Source of the DNA: Phellopilus nigrolimitatus
Taxonomy: Eukaryota > Basidiomycota > Agaricomycetes > Hymenochaetales > Hymenochaetaceae
Length of the DNA stretch: 64,000 bases
NCBI GenBank assembly: GCA_021029095.1
Contig: JAJOHG010000042.1
Span: 217,553-281,552 of the forward strand
Reading direction: 5' to 3'
Under the pieces are notes generated by a model. It was not told the DNA's origin, searched no databases, and saw only the letters and a list, made by a program, of their open reading frames with translations. The position numbers and the translations under genes are program-made. Positions 60,978-64,000 of the stretch are shown piece by piece (within the stretch, counting starts at the first letter, position 1; every line of letters starts with the position of its first letter).

Positions 60978-61009
60978 AAGCTAAAAATAGAATGAATCAA
61001 TAAACACAA

Positions 61010-64000
61010 GTTAAAATTGGAATTGAAAGTTGGTGAGAACATGATACAGGATAGTCGGAAGATGTCCAACCCGTTTGTGGAGTGTTTCAGAGTGAAATTG
61101 ACGAAGCTCGGTTTACGAGTGCAGACGGAGTACGAAATGAGGAATGCAAGATCACATTCCCAAATAACGCAGTTATAAACATGCCGTTTTCAGATTCAGA
61201 TTCAGCTGAGAATCTCGAACCAGAACCGACTCCCCCAAAAGAAACGAATCCAGTTTTGTTCCCCCGATATCCGGAGTGGAGTGGCGACAGCCGGTGGTGA
61301 GTGAATCACGAGTCAGAAACATAGATGTGCGATGTCAGAGACAAACAGACGTACAAAGTTAAAATTGGAATTGAAAGTTGGTGAGAACATGATACAGGAT
61401 AGTCGGAAGATGTCCAACCCGTTTGTGGAGTGTTTCAGAGTGAAATTGACGAAGCTCGGTTTACGAGTGCAGACGGAGTACGAAATGAGGAATGCAAGAT
61501 CACATTCCCAAATAACGCAGTTATAAACATGCCGTTTTCAGATTCAGATTCAGCTGAGAATCTCGAACCAGAACCGACTCCCCCAAAAGAAACGAATCCA
61601 GTTTTGTTCCCCCGATATCCGGAGTGGAGTGGCGACAGCCGGTGGTGAGTGAATCACGAGTCAGAAACATAGATGTGCGATGTCAGAGACAAACAGACGT
61701 ACAAAGTTAAAATTGGAATTGAAAGTTGGTGAGAACATGATACAGGATAGTCGGAAGATGTCCAACCCGTTTGTGGAGTGTTTCAGAGTGAAATGACGAA
61801 GCACGGTTTACGAGTGCAGACGGAGTACGAAATGAGGAATGCAAGATCACATTCCCAAATAACGCAGTTATAAACATGCCGTTTTCAGATTCAGATTCAG
61901 CTGAGAATCTCGAACCAGAACCGACTCCCCCAAAAGAAACGAATCCAGTTTTGTTCCCCCGATATCCGGAGTGGAGTGGCGACAGCCGGTGGTGAGTGAA
62001 TCACGAGTCAGAAACATAGACGTGCGATGTCAGAGACAAACAGACGTACAAAGTTAAAATTGGAATTGAAAGTTGGTGAGAACATGATACAGGATAGTCG
62101 GAAGATGTCCAACCCGTTTGTGGAGTGTTTCAGAGTGAAAATGACGAAGCACGGTTTACGAGTGCAGACGGAGTACGAAATGAGGAATGCAAGATCACAT
62201 TCCCAAATAACGCAGTTATAAACATGCCGTTTTCAGATTCAGATTCAGCTGAGAATCTCGAACCAGAACCGACTCCCCCAAAAGAAACGAATCCAGTTTT
62301 GTTCCCCCGATATCCGGAGTGGAGTGGCGACAGCCGGTGGTGAGTGAATCACGAGTCAGAAACATAGACGTGCGATGTCAGAGACAAACAGACGTACAAA
62401 GTTAAAATTGGAATTGAAAGTTGGTGAGAACATGATACAGGATAGTCGGAAGATGTCCAACCCGTTTGTGGAGTGTTTCAGAGTGAAAATGACGAAGCAC
62501 GGTTTACGAGTGCAGACGGAGTACGAAATGAGGAATGCAAGATCACATTCCCAAATAACGCAGTTATAAACATGCCGTTTTCAGATTCAGATTCAGCTGA
62601 GAATCTCGAACCAGAACCGACTCCCCCAAAAGAAACGAATCCAGTTTTGTTCCCCCGATATCCGGAGTGGAGTGGCGACAGCCGGTGGTGAGTGAATCAC
62701 GAGTCAGAAACATAGACGTGCGATGTCAGAGACAAACAGACGTACAAAGTTAAAATTGGAATTGAAAGTTGGTGAGAACATGATACAGGATAGTCGGAAG
62801 ATGTCCAACCCGTTTGTGGAGTGTTTCAGAGTGAAATTGACGAAGCTCGGTTTACGAGTGCAGACGGAGTACGAAATGAGGAATGCAAGATCACATTCCC
62901 AAATAACGCAGTTATAAACATGCCGTTTTCAGATTCAGATTCAGCTGAGAATCTCGAACCAGAACCGACTCCCCCAAAAGAAACGAATCCAGTTTTGTTC
63001 CCCCGATATCCGGAGTGGAGTGGCGACAGCCGGTGGTGAGTGAATCACGAGTCAGAAACATAGATGTGCGATGTCAGAGACAAACAGACGTACAAAGTTA
63101 AAATTGGAATTGAAAGTTGGTGAGAACATGATACAGGATAGTCGGAAGATGTCCAACCCGTTTGTGGAGTGTTTCAGAGTGAAATGACGAAGCTCGGTTT
63201 ACGAGTGCAGACGGAGTACGAAATGAGGAATGCAAGATCACATTCCCAAATAACGCAGTTATAAACATGCCGTTTTCAGATTCAGATTCAGCTGAGAATC
63301 TCGAACCAGAACCGACTCCCCCAAAAGAAACGAATCCAGTTTTGTTCCCCCGATATCCGGAGTGGAGTGGCGACAGCCGGTGGTGAGTGAATCACGAGTC
63401 AGAAACATAGATGTGCGATGTCAGAGACAAACAGACGTACAAAGTTAAAATTGGAATTGAAAGTTGGTGAGAACATGATACAGGATAGTCGGAAGATGTC
63501 CAACCCGTTTGTGGAGTGTTTCAGAGTGAAATGACGAAGCTCGGTTTACGAGTGCAGACGGAGTACGAAATGAGGAATGCAAGATCACATTCCCAAATAA
63601 CGCAGTTATAAACATGCCGTTTTCAGATTCAGATTCAGCTGAGAATCTCGAACCAGAACCGACTCCCCCAAAAGAAACGAATCCAGTTTTGTTCCCCCGA
63701 TATCCGGAGTGGAGTGGCGACAGCCGGTGGTGAGTGAATCACGAGTCAGAAACATAGATGTGCGATGTCAGAGACAAACAGACGTACAAAGTTAAAATTG
63801 GAATTGAAAGTTGGTGAGAACATGATACAGGATAGTCGGAAGATGTCCAACCCGTTTGTGGAGTGTTTCAGAGTGAAAATTGACGAAGCTCGGTTTACGA
63901 GTGCAGACGGAGTACGAAATGAGGAATGCAAGATCACATTCCCAAATAACGCAGTTATAAACATGCCGTTTTCAGATTCAGATTCAGCTGAGAATCTCGA
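61010..64000 (+). repeat. tandem array, 347-348 bp unit, at least 8.6 copies
   Basis: Units begin gttaaaattggaattg at 61010, 61358, 61706, 62053, 62401, 62749, 63097, 63444 and 63791; the last is cut by the window edge. The only differences I found are an A/T-run indel (gtgaaattgac, gtgaaatgac, gtgaaaatgac or gtgaaaattgac), agctcgg versus agcacgg, and catagatgtg versus catagacgtg. Such uniformity means recent amplification or homogenisation. Each unit carries GTGAGT...ACAAAG, 62 nt long, which could act as an intron. The array starts abruptly after the zinc-finger remnant. Confidence 0.97.
63765..64000 (+). CDS. open coding frame of the array unit (partial, last copy)
   Basis: From ATG 63765 the frame reads MSETNRRTKLKLELKVGE, then SNPFVECFRVKIDEARFTSA, NEECKITFPNNAVINMPFS and an acidic DSDSAENLE to the window edge. 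In the eight complete units the indel at the end of FRVK splits this frame into two overlapping frames of 64 and 72 codons or shorter. In this copy one extra base keeps it open. If its end matches the other units the product would have 105 residues, ending PRYPEWSGDSRW. No family recognised. It may be an exon of a larger gene, since 9 upstream and many downstream codons are unremarkable. Confidence 0.4.
   Translation, partial: MSETNRRTKLKLELKVGENMIQDSRKMSNPFVECFRVKIDEARFTSADGVRNEECKITFPNNAVINMPFSDSDSAENL

Noticed and set aside
61010..64000. CRISPR-like array
   Set aside because: Units are 348 bp and nearly identical throughout; there are no short repeats with unique spacers, and the host is a fungus.
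1..64000. tRNA genes
   Set aside because: No stretch with a convincing B box and cloverleaf was found by eye; a tRNA scan would be decisive.

Overview
The window looks like nuclear DNA of a filamentous basidiomycete, most likely a wood- or litter-decaying agaricomycete. Genes are split by many short GT-AG introns, mostly about 50-75 nt. The recognisable proteins are typical of that group: a siderophore-iron transporter, a GH53 galactanase, a GH28 rhamnogalacturonase, a secreted pepsin-like (polyporopepsin-type) protease, and a membrane P450 of the kind expanded in basidiomycetes. No bacterial operons, rRNA, tRNA, CRISPR array or intact transposase were seen. The species was not determined.

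Left part (1-34.8 kb) holds mostly working-looking genes. These are a siderophore transporter with iron-GATA-like sites upstream (1.66-4.66 kb), three related NAD(P)-binding proteins (5.4 kb intact, 7.4 kb broken, 23.2 kb intact and inverted), a lysine-rich orphan gene (8.8-9.9 kb), GH53 (11.1-12.3 kb), a helical coiled-coil protein (12.9-14.7 kb), a Pro/Ser-rich protein (16.1-17.1 kb), a P450 (26.2-28.4 kb), GH28 (30.5-32.3 kb) and an aspartic protease (33.5-34.8 kb). A 4-kb stretch of diverged repeats lies at 17.6-21.8 kb. A truncated rvt-type (cellular reverse-transcriptase-like) gene lies at 28.8-30.3 kb. The secreted enzymes fit pectin side-chain and protein digestion outside the cell. 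The transporter fits iron scavenging.

Right part (35-61 kb) is a graveyard of gene fragments. It holds pieces of SEC61 alpha, a Dicer RNase IIIb domain, a D-xylulose-5-phosphate phosphoketolase, a GATA-like zinc-finger protein, and at least four pieces of a MYND zinc-finger gene (samB/MUB1 type), with a further N-terminal piece at 24 kb. Several fragments keep their introns, so they were copied as DNA rather than from mRNA. They carry stops, frameshifts and lost catalytic or zinc-binding residues. One junction fuses phosphoketolase in frame to the MYND gene. Another MYND copy appears to sit inside the zinc-finger gene.

The window ends in a near-perfect tandem array of a 347-348 bp unit (61.0 kb to the edge, about 8.6 copies seen). 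Each unit carries the same short coding frame, split by a small indel in all complete copies but open in the last, cut-off one. Exon coordinates for the transporter, P450, GH53, first NAD(P)-binding gene, protease, Pro/Ser-rich gene and orphan gene were checked by hand: exon lengths sum to whole codons. The other gene models are less exact.
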